In this document: one piece after another, positions 11,438 to 21,245 of the stretch | How the letters are laid out: each line of letters begins with the position of its first letter | Position numbering within the stretch: position 1 is the first letter of the stretch | Source of the DNA: Ctenosaura bakeri | Lineage: Eukaryota; Chordata; Lepidosauria; Squamata; Iguanidae | Length of the DNA: 64,000 nt | NCBI GenBank assembly: GCA_948474755.1 | Contig: CAOLHI010001014.1 | Coordinates: 434,001 to 498,000 of the forward strand | Direction: 5' to 3' | Made by a program: the position numbers and the translations under genes | The notes under the pieces: model-generated | What the model saw: the letters and a program-made list of their open reading frames with translations, nothing else | Databases searched by the model: none | What the model was told of the DNA's origin: nothing

Positions 11438-11963
11438 CTGGAGAATGGGGCAGTTATTCTCTTCTGTATGTAATCAAAAGATATTCTGAAAGGTGAAACA
11501 GTTCCTCCCGAAGTGCATGAGAAACATATCTCTTGGGACTGTGTACCCTCCAAAGGCATCTGGAAGCTGCTAACTGGAAGAAAGAAGGGGCCGTGCTAAG
11601 CATTTTCCATTAAAGGAGAGGAAAATAAAGGAAGGATCCGGACGAGGACATAAAAAGGCTGGGCAAGGTGGCACAGTTTTTGCAAGAGACCAATAAATTT
11701 CTATAGCACCATCCCAGAAAACAAAGAGACATCAGAAGTCATTGTGTCCCATTGTTTGAAAACGGATAGCAACATTTATTGTAGAAAGAGGTCTTATGAG
11801 TCATCATAGATGTAAGATTTGATTAGATCAGTGGTTCTTAGCCTTTTCTTTACTGGGGACTCTTTGTAAATATAATCTGTTGCTGGTGACCCCCAAGAGT
11901 TAACTCAATATTTAAATATTTAAAATTAGATTTAAATATTAAAATAGTTCTTTAAATATTAAA

Positions 11964-12017
11964 ATGTTTGTTTGTTTGTTTGTTTGTTTGTTTGTTTGTT
12001 TGTTTGTTTGTTTGTTG
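11964..12017 (+). repeat. (GTTT)n microsatellite
   Basis: About 13 uninterrupted units of GTTT. Confidence 0.97.
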
Positions 12018-12019
12018 AA

Positions 12020-12156
12020 GGCTTCTAGAGACTAGGATTCAAATCCCTACTCAGACACTGGATGACCTTGGACAAGTCATATTCCCTCAGCCTCAGAGGA
12101 AGGCAAAAGCAAATCCCCTCTGAACAATTATTGCCACAAAAAAACCCCATGGTCCT
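12020..12156 (+). mobile_element. Sauria-type SINE, 5' half (split by LTR)
   Basis: Carries the B-box region ('gactaggattcaaatccc') and the 'cctcagaggaaggcaaaagc' body, ending at 'aaaaccccatggtcct'. The SINE resumes at 12943 with 'atcctatgatagcttcac', so it is one SINE interrupted by the LTR between. The head upstream of the B box is missing. Confidence 0.8.
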
Positions 12157-12942
12157 TGTGATAATGGGGCTTCCCATTATCTTGGCTGAGGGGGGATACT
12201 TCCCTCTTCAGGTAAACCAAGGGTTAATGGGGTATTGGGGTTAGGTTACACTTTTCTTTGTGGGTCAGCCTCACAGGTCACGGGAGAGAATTGCCCAATC
12301 AAGGGGAGCATCTTTGAGATGTTTCGATGGAGAAGTTATAAAAATCCTTGAGAGACCATGTGGCAGAGAGACAACAAAGAAACCTCCTGGAGATGAAATC
12401 TGTGCCAGTAGTAGGCTGCAGGCCCTAGGCCTCGCCTCCTGGCCTCACTCTTCTCTTAGACCATCTAACCCTGTGAACCCAAATGTGAGTAGCTAGAATA
12501 TTAGGTAGTTAGTCATGTTAGGGCTTTTTATTATTTTGGAGGTTGGCTGATCTTAAGAATGTATCTGTTTTTTATAACTACTTGTAACTTAAGCATGCCT
12601 GAGAGGGGGGAGCCTCTCATGTGTATTATTGTCTTGTTTACTTGCATGCCTTAAAATAAATGCTTTTCTCTAAAACCTCTGTTTCCTCTCCATTCCCACG
12701 CCATTCTTCGGCACATGCTTAGATAGGACTTCTCTCACTGAGAAGGGAGAGGTGAAGGAAGGGAAAGGTCCTTAAGCATAGAGATTGTCAATCCACTGAG
12801 CAGGGTCCCACTGCACTGTTCAGTTAATTCAGAATTCAGTGGGTGCTGGCAGCATGAGAATTAATGAATGCTGGGGAATTTCCTGCTCCCTTTCAAGGGT
12901 AGAAGTCAGTCTTGGGGGGCTGGAAGTAAACTCAGTATGACA
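12157..12942 (+). mobile_element. Solo LTR-like insertion, 786 bp
   Basis: The insert begins TGTGATAATGG and ends GTATGACA (TG...CA). It is flanked by GTCCT and ATCCT, a 5-bp duplication with one mismatch, and sits exactly inside a SINE. TATAAAAA at 12337-12344 and AATAAA at 12655-12660 are in the right order for an LTR promoter and poly(A) signal. No internal coding region accompanies it, so it would be a solo LTR left by recombination between two LTRs of an endogenous retrovirus. Class not identified. An unrelated insertion with chance TG/CA ends is the alternative. Confidence 0.55.
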
Positions 12943-13009
12943 ATCCTATGATAGCTTCACTTTAGGGTTGCCATATGTCAGAAGTGACTTGAAGGCACAC
13001 AGCAACAAT
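12943..13009 (+). mobile_element. Sauria-type SINE, 3' half (split by LTR)
   Basis: Continues the SINE of 12020-12156: 'gatagcttcactttagggtt' then 'gaagtgacttgaaggcacac' and AGCAACAA tail. Confidence 0.8.
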
Positions 13010-13066
13010 GTGCCACTGACTGGGGGAGGTTTTTTCTAGCCATCATGTCTCTCCCCTTTGAAAGCT

Positions 13067-13147
13067 GACTTATGGCAATCCTAAGGCAAACCTATCATGG
13101 GGATTTTGTTGGCAAGATTTGTTGCCTTTGCTTTTCTCTGAGACTGA
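13067..13147 (-). mobile_element. Sauria-type SINE, 3' half (split by MITE)
   Basis: Minus-strand SINE sequence from 'gacttatggcaatcctaagg' to 'ctctgagactga', resuming at 13280 after the MITE. Confidence 0.8.
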
Positions 13148-13279
13148 GACCTTTTCCACACTAGATTGTTATAGTGCTATTATTCGACTTTCAACATCCT
13201 ATGGAATCATGGGGTTTGCAGTTTAGGGAGGGGCCTCAAAGGAATAATGGCACTATAAAAGTCTAGTGTGGAAATGGCC
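13148..13279. mobile_element. Palindromic MITE inserted in SINE, TSD TGA
   Basis: Ends 'gaccttttccacactaga' and, inverted, 'ggccatttccacactaga'. The interior keeps 'ctattattcgactttcaac', 'ggggtttgcagtttaggga' and the opposite arm. The flanks TGA (13145-13147 and 13280-13282) form a 3-bp duplication. The insertion point is defined by the interrupted SINE, so this copy fixes the ends of the family. Confidence 0.75.
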
Positions 13280-13330
13280 TGAAAAAATGTGACTTGCCTG
13301 AGGTCTCCTAGTGGATTTCCATGGCCATTT
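13280..13330 (-). mobile_element. Sauria-type SINE, 5' part (split by MITE)
   Basis: Resumes the SINE ('tgtgacttgcctgaggtctc', 'ggatttccatggcca'). The tRNA-like head beyond is lost. Confidence 0.75.
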
Positions 13331-13355
13331 GCAAATGAGGGAGCAGTTTTGGCAT

Positions 13356-13358
<3 letters not shown>

Positions 13359-13389
<31 letters not shown>
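13359..13389 (+). repeat. (CA)n microsatellite
   Basis: About 15 CA units. Confidence 0.97.
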
Positions 13390-13391
<2 letters not shown>

Positions 13392-13559
13392 TTGCCATGT
13401 CTCTGTTGCTTCGACTGCTGGTGATGGTGGTGAGGGGACCACAGTTAAGAACCACTGGCCTAGACCATGGGTAAACTCAATCATTTAAGCCAAGAAATAA
13501 CTAATGACGGTCTTTTTTAACTCACAATCTTAAATCCCTTTAGTTGTAAGATGCCTCAC

Positions 13560-14290
13560 ACTTCAGGCACTAATGTGGCTTGATGCTTGACTGCCTGTTA
13601 ACACATTAGACAGGTTTTGTTTTTACAAAGTTGACAGTTTATTAAGAGCCTCCCTCCTATTACTTTCATAAATTACTTGGTAACCACTTGAATCACATTT
13701 ATTAAGTCCAATAGAATGAATAAAATTAGGGGAGAGGGAAAGGATCATAAATGCACACAATGATACCAATCTGTAACAAAACCCCATAAAATCCAAAACA
13801 TGTATTTGCTTTTATTTTGCAGTTTGTCTCATATATATATATATATATGCATATTGCAGTCTTGTACAACACTCCAATATGAAGTTATAATATTTAGAAA
13901 ACTTAAAAACTCAGAGTTACGTTCCAGGGCTTACAAATGCATATGTTTTTTATGAGTGCAATGACAAATCAGTGCCAGAATTCAATGCTGTAAGCTGTGG
14001 TGCATATTGTATTTCTTTTCCATTCTTCTCAAGAACAACTCTCCTGTAACCGAAATAAATGTCTGGATTTTAACATCTAGAGCGCGTTAACTCTCTTGAC
14101 TCTATAGCTGACAAAACAAATCAAGAAAGTGTTGAAATTTCGTAATGCTATTTTGGTGGTTCCATCAGTTTCAATAAATTTTAGCGCCAGTAAGAATTTT
14201 CTCTGAATGACTTTGTCATGATGCTTTTATAAAATAAAAGATCACCCTATACTTTCGAACATCTTCTCATTAATCGGCTAACCCACTGAG
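13560..14290. other. Candidate conserved noncoding element
   Basis: Unique, AT-rich sequence without repeat fragments but with several CpGs kept in an otherwise CpG-poor neighbourhood, for example 'ctagagcgcgttaactctc', 'aatttcgtaatgc', 'tttagcgccag', 'tttcgaac' and 'taatcggctaaccc'. This composition is typical of vertebrate conserved noncoding elements. No long frame. A (TA)n run lies at 13831-13848. Conservation itself cannot be seen from one genome. Confidence 0.35.
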
Positions 14291-14424
14291 TTGGGGTTTT
14301 TAAAAGTAAGCAGGACAAAGGTATATAAAATGCAAAGATCAGAATTTTGAAGGACAAGTAAGTTACAGAATCCTTTTTTTTTCTTTATTCAGGCAACCAA
14401 CTTGTAATGAACATGGTGGATTCC

Positions 14425-14552
14425 ACAAATCTGATTAACTGAGCTGCAGTCTACAAAAGCCTATGCCAAATAAAAAATGCTTAGTCTTTTAGGTGCCATA
14501 TCACTCTTTGTTGGTTTTTCTGGAATAGATTAACACACTGCTACCATCTCCC
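14425..14552 (+). repeat. Amniote dispersed 'ctgcagtc..agcytatgcc' repeat
   Basis: Reads 'gagctgcagtctacaaaagc', then 'ctatgccaaataaaaa', then 'tagtcttttaggtgcca' and 'agattaacacactgctacc'. The same order occurs in a dispersed repeat known from many reptile genomes. This is the most complete copy here; others are near 44.8, 45.8, 55.0 and 62.9 kb. Confidence 0.6.
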
Positions 14553-14851
14553 CACCCGCTCCCCCAGAAATGGCTGGCACCTGATTCAGTGGTTCTAGCA
14601 ACATTTATCATTAGCTGCTTGGTGGCGGGGGGAGGGGGGAGATGCATTCTCTGAACTGACAATAACGGTTAAAATTTCAGTAGATTAAGCATGCTGGCGT
14701 TCTTCTTTTGTTCACATTATAGCTTCTTTCTCTGGGATGAAAGTGCAAATTCAACCTCTGCAAGTGGCACAACATCTAAACAATGTTAGAAGAGCCAAAG
14801 CTGTGGAAATGTTTTTTCAGGACAGTAAAAAGCCAAAAGGAAATATAGATT
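14553..14851. other. Unique sequence
   Basis: Nothing recognised apart from a G-rich run at about 14624-14640. Confidence 0.4.
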
Positions 14852-16036
14852 ACTAGCGTATTTACCCGGCATTGCCTGGGATTTTATTTTCCTCTTAAGA
14901 ACTGGCCAAATTGTCTTCTACAGTACCTGTAACTTTTCCTCATATTTCCCAGTGCAATCTGTATTCAGAGTTGTTAACATACAGAGGTTGGGTTCCTGAG
15001 AGAATACACTGTCCTCCTCCTTGCTGCTAGGCCTCATCTCCATAGCAACTGGCCTATTCTGGTGCCTGTAACTTTTCCCCATAGTCTCCAATCCAATCTG
15101 TGTTGTCTGGTGCAGTCATGTAGGGATGTGGGGGCAGGGAGAATGATTTGCCCTGGGCAGCAATGTTTTTGGAGTGTCCTGGCCTGTAGCCATGCCCCCA
15201 CATGCCCTGGTCACTCCCCCATGCACCACAACCACACCCCATGCACAGTGGCCCTGCCCCCTCCCACCCACCCCACCACACACTTCAAGCTCTGCCACTG
15301 GTCTGGTGATGTTGATGTACTGGCTTTTGATTATTTTGCTTTCTGTTGAATTTGTGCAAGCATTTTTTGTTTTGAATTTCAACTTTAAAATTACTCACAT
15401 ATGGAACCCATACAATCTACTGTGTGCAGCAAGAAGACCTTGTAACTATGTTGTGTATGTCACTTTAATTTTTCTCACATATGCCTCCCAAATGTTTTCT
15501 GGCATCCTTATTGCTGGTAGGCCTCATCTCCATAGCAACCAGCCAGAAACCCAAGAGCTCTCTGCCTGAGAATTCTAAAGGCCCCTCCCTAAACTGCCAA
15601 CCCCAGGATTCCATAGAGTCTTCACAGCCACCCAATCATATGAGGTCTTCTCCCCTCACACAGCCAATCTTATGAGGTCCTGGGGTTGGCAGTTTAGGGA
15701 GAGGCCTTTATAATTCTTAGCTGGATTGCTCCTGGGCCTGGCCTGTTGCCATGCAGATGAGGCCTAGCAGCAAGAAGGAGGAGGGCAGTGTATTCCCTCA
15801 GAAACCAAACCTCTGTATGTTAACAACTCTAAATACAGATTGGATTGGGGAATATGGGGAAAAGTTACAGGTATTGGATAAGGCAGTTTGGGGAATGAGA
15901 GACACAGGATTTCAAGTCTTTGTATTTCAACAGCATAAAACTCCTAAGGCAAGGTAAGGTAATTCCTAAGGTATTTCTAACAAGTGTTACCTATGAGAAA
16001 ATAAAATCCTGGGCAATGCTGGGTAAATATACTAGT
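14852..16036. mobile_element. 1.2-kb foldback element with 'acccggcattgcctggg' ends
   Basis: The left end 'actagcgtatttacccggca' and right end 'aatgctgggtaaatatactag' are inverted copies. Just inside, 14925-15052 and 15735-15873 are inverted copies of about 130-140 bp ('acctgtaacttttccycat', 'gttgttaacatacagaggtt', 'tgctgctaggcctcatct'). A further partial direct copy of this module is at 15062-15103 and of 'taggcctcatctccatagca' at 15518. The interior includes a C-rich stretch (15189-15290) and an inside-out palindromic-MITE module (15566-15720). No transposase frame is visible. The superfamily is not identified. Confidence 0.65.
15566..15720. repeat. Inside-out palindromic-MITE module
   Basis: Left arm 'gaattctaaaggcccctccc' to 'ccccaggattccata'; right arm 'ggtcctggggttggcagttt' to 'ggcctttataattctta'. 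The arms are inverted copies separated by about 58 bp, with loop-side ends facing outward as in the 11110-11437 palindrome. Confidence 0.65.
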
Positions 16037-17974
16037 TTACTGTACTTACTTTGTATCCGTTCTCCAGGATGTTAAGGGCAAGGTATATAGTTCCTACTTT
16101 TGTCCTCACAACACACTTCTGAGGAAACTTAGGCTGAAACACAGTTTTAGATTCATGGTTGAGGGGCATCCAGTCTAACAATCTAACCATTACAACACAT
16201 TGCTTATCCACTTGCCAGTGATTCAGGGCAGTCCTATATATGTCAAACCATAAGTAAACTTTCTTGAGTTCAAAGGGTGACCCAAGTTTCTGGGTACAGG
16301 ACTGAAGCCTTAACGCAAGTGCCTTGAATATGTGTTGTCACCTTCATGTAAAGATTTTATGGCATCACTAACATATTGGTTTTAATTGTGGCTGGCACAC
16401 AGGTACCACTACGATCATATTACTTTCCCATTACTGACAAACAGGCAGTACAAAATCTTGTCTTCCACACCACTGTCTCAAATTCCAGAACATGACACTA
16501 TATATTTTGCCACTAAGAACTAGCAAAGAAATGTAGATTCTGGAATTTGTTGATAGCACATAATGTATTTTGCTGATGAGCTTTGCAAAAATGTGGAATA
16601 ACCTCATCACATAATTAATTTACATATAAGTTACATGTTGCCAGGTTTTTCTGGCTGAATGTGGGCCCAAACCTAATGACAAGTTTTTTAAAGAGGTTGT
16701 AGGAGTTTCTTTTCTGACAACAAACCCAGCAGAATTCAGAAAATCCAGATGGCAGCTTACACGGCATACTATCAGCAGCCCGACTACATCCCAAGACAAT
16801 CCCTGCTAGATTTTTCTTTTACTTCATTATAAGAGAAGTGAAAACAGACAGGAATTCTTGGTCTTCAAACCACAGCATGTGATTCTTTTAATGTTCAGGT
16901 CAACCTCCCCCACTGCCCAATAATGCATCAACATACCAAAAGGCTCACATGACATTTGGTCTAAGTGCGGTGGTTAAACCAAGTATTAAGAGAACAGAGG
17001 GGGCTTACTTACAATCTGTTAGACAACATTCTCATGTTCCTGTCACTTTTCCCTGGAGATGGGCCTGAACCAAAAGCTCAGGTCCATTCTGAACTGAGTT
17101 CAGATCCTAATCATGCAAAAAAGAAGAAAAAAAAATCAAGATTGGCAAGGAAGACCTCACTTGCAGGAAGCTCAGAATCCTGTTTCACAGTCTATTCTGC
17201 AGAGAAAAGAGGCTAATCTTGTGGTTATGGCCAGGAAGTGAAAGCCAGAAGACTTGAGATCTTTCCTAGCTCTGTCTACTCTTTCAGCATGCTAGGCATT
17301 CAGATGCTTCAAAGGGAGTAGCATGAACACACATGAGGGGAGGAAAGAAGCAAAAATACTCCGCAGTTCAACTTGGCTAGATATTTCTGTTTCAACAATA
17401 AACAGTTACTTTGGTTACTTTTAATTACAATAGCATAGATGTTTTGTATCCTTGGCACATCCCCCAGACTAAAATTAGCAAAACACGCCACTATATCCTG
17501 ATATGTATTTGTTTGCAGTAACTTCTATAAATACTATTGCCCACTTCCAAGGGGAGAAGCATTGTCAATTGATCACTGCTTGGCCAGAATTATTTTCTCA
17601 GCTGTGGTGCAGGTTAATTGTGGACACTAAAAGATAGGAATGCAGGGTAAACATTCCTTATACCATTAATGTATGTCATTATTTTAGCAGCCGTATGCTA
17701 CCTTATTTACTGTCACACTAAGGTCATGCTCATTACTTTAAAGGTAGAGAAGCGAGTTGAACACATTTTTACCATGCAAACTCTATAGGCACTCTTATGG
17801 CTGTCAGGCTTGACCAGTGTGGTTTCTAGTATGTTTTGGAAAAGAGACTATCCACCAGTGCTGAAAAGTAAAAGAGAACTAAAGGTTTAGAGTTTATGAA
17901 CTTTTGCATTTTACTGATGCATAAGGCAAAGTACTTTTTTTTTTTTCAGAATTTTAATTATCTAATTTGACAGA
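16037..17974. other. Unique sequence, no gene seen
   Basis: AT-rich. Short frames (for example 16965-17216, which ends through a lysine-rich 'aaaaagaagaaaaaaaaatc' run) are not supported. Confidence 0.4.
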
Positions 17975-18056
17975 GTAAGACTGCGATCTTATATATGACT
18001 AAGTCCCACTGAACTCAGCAAGACTTCTGAGTTGAAAAGAACAGGACTGTACTGTA
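17975..18056. repeat. Dispersed 'agtcccactgaactca' repeat
   Basis: Reads 'gcgatcttatatatgact', 'aagtcccactgaactcagca', 'agacttctgagttg', 'aggactgtactgt'. This is the pattern of a very common, partly palindromic reptile repeat. Related sequences lie at 32728-32855 and 55343-55455, with a weaker one near 21757-21835. Confidence 0.5.
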
Positions 18057-19146
18057 ACTAAAGTTTTAATAATGGATCAAAATATTGGTCCTGATCAATC
18101 ATTGACTCTGTGAGGAATACACTACTGTTTCAATGTGCTATTTTCTTCCCAAACATAAGAGAAACTGAACGATGACTGAATGATGGCTTTTGCTTATAAT
18201 TGGTGTCTAAACCAAGGAATATTATAAAAAAGAACTGTAAACAAGCTCACAAACTGTGTTTCCACGGTGGCTAAAGAAGAAGGAAAGTTTCCTTCTCCAT
18301 GGCCTGTACTGACATACAGTCTACTCTTAGTAGACTAGTAAAAACAAAATAAAATGAAGGTTTCTACTACGTACATTTTAGCAGAGAAGGGCCTGAAATA
18401 TCTGTCCTTCCTTCTAGAAAATAGGAGCCAAAGACCACTGTTCTACGCACACAGTAGACAATTATTTCCCCATGGCAAACCAACCAGCATCATATAAGCA
18501 CAATTACACCTTTCTCAACCAACTCTTTTATTTTCTGTACTGCTTGTGCAAAACAAGCAAGCAGACAGACAAACTTTATATCTTTTTTTATAAGAGCTGT
18601 AGGGAAAGAAAGTGAAGGGAAGATTGGGTCATCCATTCCCCATATACCAAACTACTCATTTGCCTGAATGGAATTGTGTTGTCTGCAGCAAACTGTTGAG
18701 TAGCTAAAAACAAGGTTGAATTTAATGCTTGTGTTTCCATAATGGGTCAAAAGTATAAGCAGACATCTTTTCTTCAAACGAAGGGTAGCACTTTTTTAAC
18801 TGTAAGTTCTATCAATGAGAAATTTTATTCAAAATTCATAAAAAAGGAACCTATACTAGTGTTCGGAATTTCACTTTACTCAATTGAGAGTCCATTATAA
18901 ACTTGATTATTACTCATCTCATTTGACAAATAAGTATCTATCATGATTTTAAGAACGAGGAAAAGGTTATATAAGCCTAGCTTGGTGGCTTGGGGAATTC
19001 TGTGAGGGATACAGAGATGCTGTAGGAAAGACATGAGGAAATGAATTCTTATGAATAAAAACTGTGGTAAATCTTGGGCAGTACACATAAGAGCATTAGG
19101 GAAAATGTGAGCCTTCATGCCATGCATGGACTAAATGAGAATCATT
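18057..19146. other. Unique AT-rich sequence
   Basis: No recognisable repeat or coding signal. Confidence 0.4.
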
Positions 19147-19379
19147 CTGGTGTTGTGGTTTAAGTACTGGACTCTGGGAGACCAAGGTTCGAATCCCTGC
19201 TTGGCCATGGAAACCCACTGGGTGAACTTGAGCAAATCATACTCTCTCAGCTGTAGAAGAAGCAGAAGGCTATAACAAACCGATGAAGGACAAATCTTGC
19301 CAAGACAATCCCGTGGTAGGGTGACCTCAGGGTTGCCATAAAGCCAGAAATGACTTGAAAGGCATATAGTAACAACAAT
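19147..19379 (+). mobile_element. Sauria-type SINE, full length
   Basis: The best-preserved head in the window: 'ctggtgttgtggtttaagta' followed by a good B box 'ggttcgaatccc', the body 'gccatggaaacccactgggt', the Bov-B-like tail 'ggttgccataaagccagaaa' and 'agtaacaacaat'. The tRNA-like head is part of the SINE and is not a tRNA gene. Confidence 0.92.
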
Positions 19380-20215
19380 TTGAATGCAACTAGCAATTTA
19401 TGTATTACCCAGTCTATATACATACGCCACCAGTAGTTATATATATTGGTGTTCATGTAACCAAGCTATAAACAGGAGTCTAACATTGTGGCCTTTTCCT
19501 GAGTCCCCACATTTCTCTGAATGGGTACAGATACATGGTAAAATTATCCTAACAAGTGTTTGTGTGACTACAGAAAACTGGCAGACCAAATAGCTATATG
19601 TAGACTGGAGCAGGTTACCACTTGATAAACAGCTTTACATGGAGGATGGCTGGACTTTGTAACGAGTAGGAAGCAAAAAACCTTACCACTGATGTTCAGT
19701 GTGACAGTGTCCCTGTGGTTCTTTAGAAAGTCAGGAGTCAGCTAAAGTAACAATGAAAGACCAAAGCTTTGACCCACATGACTGACATGTGGATATACCT
19801 GATGTATCCTTAACCTGGAAAGCAGCCCTCATTTTGCTAGCTAGAATGGATGTATCCAACATGCAACAATATGCATGCATGTACATTAGGTTAGCATGTG
19901 CAACAAATGATATGCAGATGGCTTCTCCGTGAAGCAGTCAGTGTCATTTAGAAGTTCAACATTTGTGAAGTGATGACAGTGCGTTAGGAGTTACATGCCC
20001 TTCACTTGCCTTCTTTAGAAGCAGTGAAACTGGTAACATGATGTTACGTTACTGAAAGTTATGTTTTTCCCTCTCTTGAAGTTCTGCTTTCAGTAGATTT
20101 AACTTGTTTACACTTTAGTGTTTAACTTCACACACCTTCTGTAGACAAATGTTATGAGTACAGTATTATATATTCACTGACTATATTTAAATAAATTGGC
20201 AAGGCTCTAAAGCAA
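19380..20215. other. Unique sequence
   Basis: Nothing recognised. Confidence 0.4.
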
Positions 20216-20345
20216 CATTTGGCCCTCCAAATGTTGATGAAGCGCTATTCCCATTATACCTCACCTTTGTTCAGACCTGCTAGGGATGATGGGAAATAGG
20301 AACTGAATGACATCTGGAGAGCACCAGGTTTCCCAGCCCCTTTCT
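20216..20345. repeat. Foldback 'ggccctccaratgttg' repeat
   Basis: Left 'ttggccctccaaatgttgat' and right 'tgacatctggagagcaccag' are inverted, enclosing 'cccattatacctcacc' and 'gggatgatgggaaatagg'. Matches a common lizard foldback pattern. Confidence 0.55.
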
Positions 20346-21177
20346 TGGACAGTAGCTCCCTGCACCGCATTGCAAACTACTTTTCAAACTAAAGGAAATT
20401 TGCAAAGCAGTTTATGATAAGGACTTCCTTTTAAGTATTCAAGTGTCAAAATACAAGCATACCTCAGTTAACAAAGCCTCCAGCAAAGAAGCTCTTAGAT
20501 ATGTACAGATATCTCCCACTTTTCCTTCTTATCCTCTGTCTAGCTAGAAGTGTTTTACCAGCATTGCCATAACAAGAATGAAGGAGGGCTGGAGAAACAC
20601 AGACTTTTGGTGATTGGGTTTCAGCAGCATGTCTGCAATAAGCAATATAATAAACAAAGCTCAAACTGGCTTAAGACCAGGATTTTGCCATAGCCTATTA
20701 TACTGTAGCTGAGTGTGGCTACAAACAGCAGTTACCTCCAGAATCCCTTGTGCAAACAAAGAGAAAAGGATGATCTGTTAATTCTGGGCACAAAAACAGA
20801 ATTAACAAGAAAAGTGGAGCCTGATGCAAGAAAAAAAGTCACCCCTGGATGCATTTTAGAAGACATCTTTGAGCAGAAGTTCAAAATGTTTTTGTTCATT
20901 TATGCAGGGCTACTTAATTTGGTTGTTTCATTTGACATGTCCATACTGTTAGTTTTGGGGGGGAAAGTTGGCCAAAACATGTTGGAATGCTCTTCTTTCT
21001 TGTGCTATAAGGACCCAATCCTACGCTTTCCATGCTCTTCCTGCCTCTGATTCCAAATTTTCTGTTAAAAGAAGTAATATCCAGGAACACATCTACTTTG
21101 TTAAATGAGCTATACCTGTATTCCACTGGGTCAGTAGAAACCCTTTGGGTGAGTTTAAGCAGTCCTCTGGATCTTGG
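20346..21177. other. Unique sequence, no gene seen
   Basis: A 111-codon plus-strand frame at 20715-21050 has no motif and weak codon pattern; not called. Confidence 0.4.
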
Positions 21178-21245
21178 TTGTTTATTTATTTATTGAATTT
21201 TATACCCCACCATTCTCCTGGGATGGGATCCAAGGCACCTCTGAT
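21178..21245 (-). mobile_element. LINE (L2-like) 3' tail fragment
   Basis: 'tttatttatttattgaattt' then 'ataccccaccattctcctgg' is the inverted 3' end typical of reptile L2-like LINEs ('ggcgggatataaataaa'). Confidence 0.5.

Larger units (their letters stand above)
11829..13457. mobile_element. Possible hAT element heavily interrupted by insertions
   Basis: The left end 'cagtggttcttagcc' and right end 'gttaagaaccactg' are inverted repeats of the SPIN/hAT type. Their flanks (11821-11828 and 13458-13465) agree at only 5 of 8 positions, a weak duplication. The interior holds a TTTG microsatellite, two SINEs, an LTR and a MITE. The two ends could instead belong to separate decayed elements. Confidence 0.35.

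Noticed and set aside
13207..13474. Frames with runs of Cys-Val or Thr-His
   Set aside because: They are translations of the (CA)n microsatellite.
19147..19230. tRNA-like sequence with good B box
   Set aside because: It is the head of a SINE, followed by SINE body and tail; no intact acceptor stem.
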